A stretch of 64,000 nt of DNA from Polaribacter sp. KT25b (GTDB lineage: Bacteria > Bacteroidota > Bacteroidia > Flavobacteriales > Flavobacteriaceae): contig NZ_LT629752.1 of assembly GCF_900105145.1 (NCBI RefSeq), forward strand, positions 372,001 to 436,000, given 5' to 3'. Shown one piece after another: positions 62,736 to 64,000 of the stretch; the first letter of the stretch is position 1; every line of letters starts with the position of its first letter. The notes under the pieces are model-generated. The model saw nothing but the letters and a program-made list of their open reading frames with translations, ran no database searches and was not told the DNA's origin. The position numbers were made by a program, and so were the translations under genes.

Positions 62736-63992
62736 TTAAAGTTTAAAAGCTTCTTTTATTTTTTCTACAAAATCTAGTTTTTCCCAAGTAAAAGTTTCTA
62801 CTTCTTCAGAAACTGTTTCTCCCATAGGATTTGTAAATGTTACTGTTTTTACTTCTGGAGTTCTACCCATATGCCCATATGCAGCAGTTTCTGAGTAAAT
62901 AGGTGTTCTTAATTTTAAACGTTTTTCAATAAAATAAGGACGCATATCAAAAATAGATTCTACTATTTTACTAATTTCCCCATCTGTCAAATCAACATTA
63001 GAAGTTCCATAAGTTTCAACATTTATACTTGTTGGTTTAGCAACGCCAATTGCGTAAGAAACTTGTACTAAAACTTCTTTACAAAGTCCGGCAGCAACTA
63101 AGTTTTTAGCAATATGTCTTGTTGCGTAAGCTCCAGATCTATCCACTTTAGAAGGATCTTTTCCAGAAAAAGCTCCACCACCATGAGCTCCTTTTCCACC
63201 ATAAGTATCCACAATAATTTTTCTACCTGTTAAACCTGTGTCTCCATGAGGTCCTCCAATAACAAAAACTCCTGTTGGATTAATATGATATGTAATGTCA
63301 TTTGTAAATAATTTCTGAATATGAACTGGTAATTTTGCTACAACTCTAGGAATTAAAATTTCTACAATGTCTTTTTTGATTTTTGCTAACATTACATCAT
63401 CAGATGCGTCAAAATCATCATGTTGTGTAGAAATAACAATGGCATCAATTCTTTGAGGTACATTGTCATCAGAATATTCAATAGTTACTTGAGATTTTGC
63501 ATCTGGACGCAAATAAGTAATCTCTTTATTTTCTCTTCTTAAAGCTGCCAATTCAATTAACAATCTATGAGATAATTCTAATGCTAAAGGCATGTAGTTT
63601 TCTGTTTCATCTGTAGCGTAACCAAACATCATTCCTTGGTCTCCTGCTCCTTGATCTTCTGGTTTTGCTCTATCAACTCCTTGGTTAATGTCTGGAGATT
63701 GTTCGTGAATTGCAGATAAAACTCCACAAGAATTTCCATCGAACATATATTCTCCTTTTGTGTAACCAATTTTGTTAATTACATCTCTAGCAATTTTTTG
63801 TACATCTAAATAAGTTTTAGATTTTACTTCTCCAGCTAAAACAACTTGTCCTGTTGTAACTAAAGTTTCACAAGCAACTTTACTTGTTTTATCAAAAGCT
63901 AAAAAGTTATCTATTAAAGCGTCAGAAATTTGATCTGCAACCTTGTCTGGATGTCCTTCAGAAACACTTTCTGAGGTAAATAAATATGACAT
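62736..63992 (-). CDS. metK: MetK, S-adenosylmethionine synthase
   Basis: 418 residues. [21 protein letters not shown] (5-25) opens the ATP/methionine site. [13 protein letters not shown] near 120, [21 protein letters not shown] near 245 and the P-loop-like [19 protein letters not shown] near 270 follow. It makes S-adenosylmethionine from ATP and methionine; the product feeds MiaB and other methyl-transfer enzymes. Complete in the window. Only 8 bp upstream are visible, so any leader regulation cannot be assessed. Confidence 0.97.
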   Translation of the reverse strand: MSYLFTSESVSEGHPDKVADQISDALIDNFLAFDKTSKVACETLVTTGQVVLAGEVKSKTYLDVQKIARDVINKIGYTKGEYMFDGNSCGVLSAIHEQSPDINQGVDRAKPEDQGAGDQGMMFGYATDETENYMPLALELSHRLLIELAALRRENKEITYLRPDAKSQVTIEYSDDNVPQRIDAIVISTQHDDFDASDDVMLAKIKKDIVEILIPRVVAKLPVHIQKLFTNDITYHINPTGVFVIGGPHGDTGLTGRKIIVDTYGGKGAHGGGAFSGKDPSKVDRSGAYATRHIAKNLVAAGLCKEVLVQVSYAIGVAKPTSINVETYGTSNVDLTDGEISKIVESIFDMRPYFIEKRLKLRTPIYSETAAYGHMGRTPEVKTVTFTNPMGETVSEEVETFTWEKLDFVEKIKEAFKL

Positions 63993-64000
63993 AATAATCT

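Overview
The window is about 30% GC. It carries gliding motility/type IX secretion genes (gldKLMN), TAnnTTTG-type -7 promoter boxes, many lipoproteins and TonB-type envelope proteins. Together these point to a member of the Bacteroidota, family Flavobacteriaceae, probably a marine Polaribacter/Tenacibaculum-like organism; the genus is an inference. No rRNA, tRNA, CRISPR array, transposase, integrase or phage gene was seen.

Layout. 1-0.7 kb: 5' part of purH. 1-1.5 kb: a GAF-type free methionine sulfoxide reductase. 1.65-4.84 kb: a probable copper/heavy-metal uptake operon (HYC_CC_PP protein, TonB receptor, HMA protein). 5-11.7 kb (minus): groES-groEL, then miaB, a sigma-54-type AAA+ regulator, lptE, a TPR-like gene and secG. 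11.9-20.2 kb (plus): topA, a degenerate ureohydrolase, then gldK-gldL-gldM-gldN, ending in a strong terminator. 20.4-27 kb: FAD oxidoreductase, DUF983 protein, ABC-F ATPase, PLP enzyme, glucosaminidase and VWA protein. 27.3-31.7 kb: a CarboxypepD-type membrane protein overlapping a LytS-type kinase, a LytTR regulator and a gamma-carbonic anhydrase. 31.8-39.3 kb: paired small basic periplasmic proteins, MscS, a phosphodiesterase-like protein, a beta-hydroxyacid dehydrogenase, a tRNA-dihydrouridine synthase and unknowns.

39-57.8 kb is an accessory region in which every gene is on the minus strand. From 42.4 to 57.2 kb each transcription unit is separated from the next by a copy of the same modular intergenic repeat, in one orientation. 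The units are: two 94%-identical EreA/ChaN-like proteins (41.2 and 50.1 kb); a four-gene redox-type operon with a tandem glutaredoxin-thioredoxin reductase fusion and an FG-GAP/ASPIC-UnbV protein; a LysE-like/ATP-grasp/DinB group; an APC permease; and two lipoprotein glycoside hydrolases. This cassette-like arrangement is the most unusual feature here. 58-64 kb returns to typical genes: a zinc metalloprotease, a LruC-domain lipoprotein and metK.

A second dispersed element (20.3, 30.3, 31.7 kb) has conserved flanks and a hairpin tip that changes sequence but stays base-paired, so its structure appears to be under selection. Coordinates come from reading the sequence; family names come from motif recognition, with no database search.
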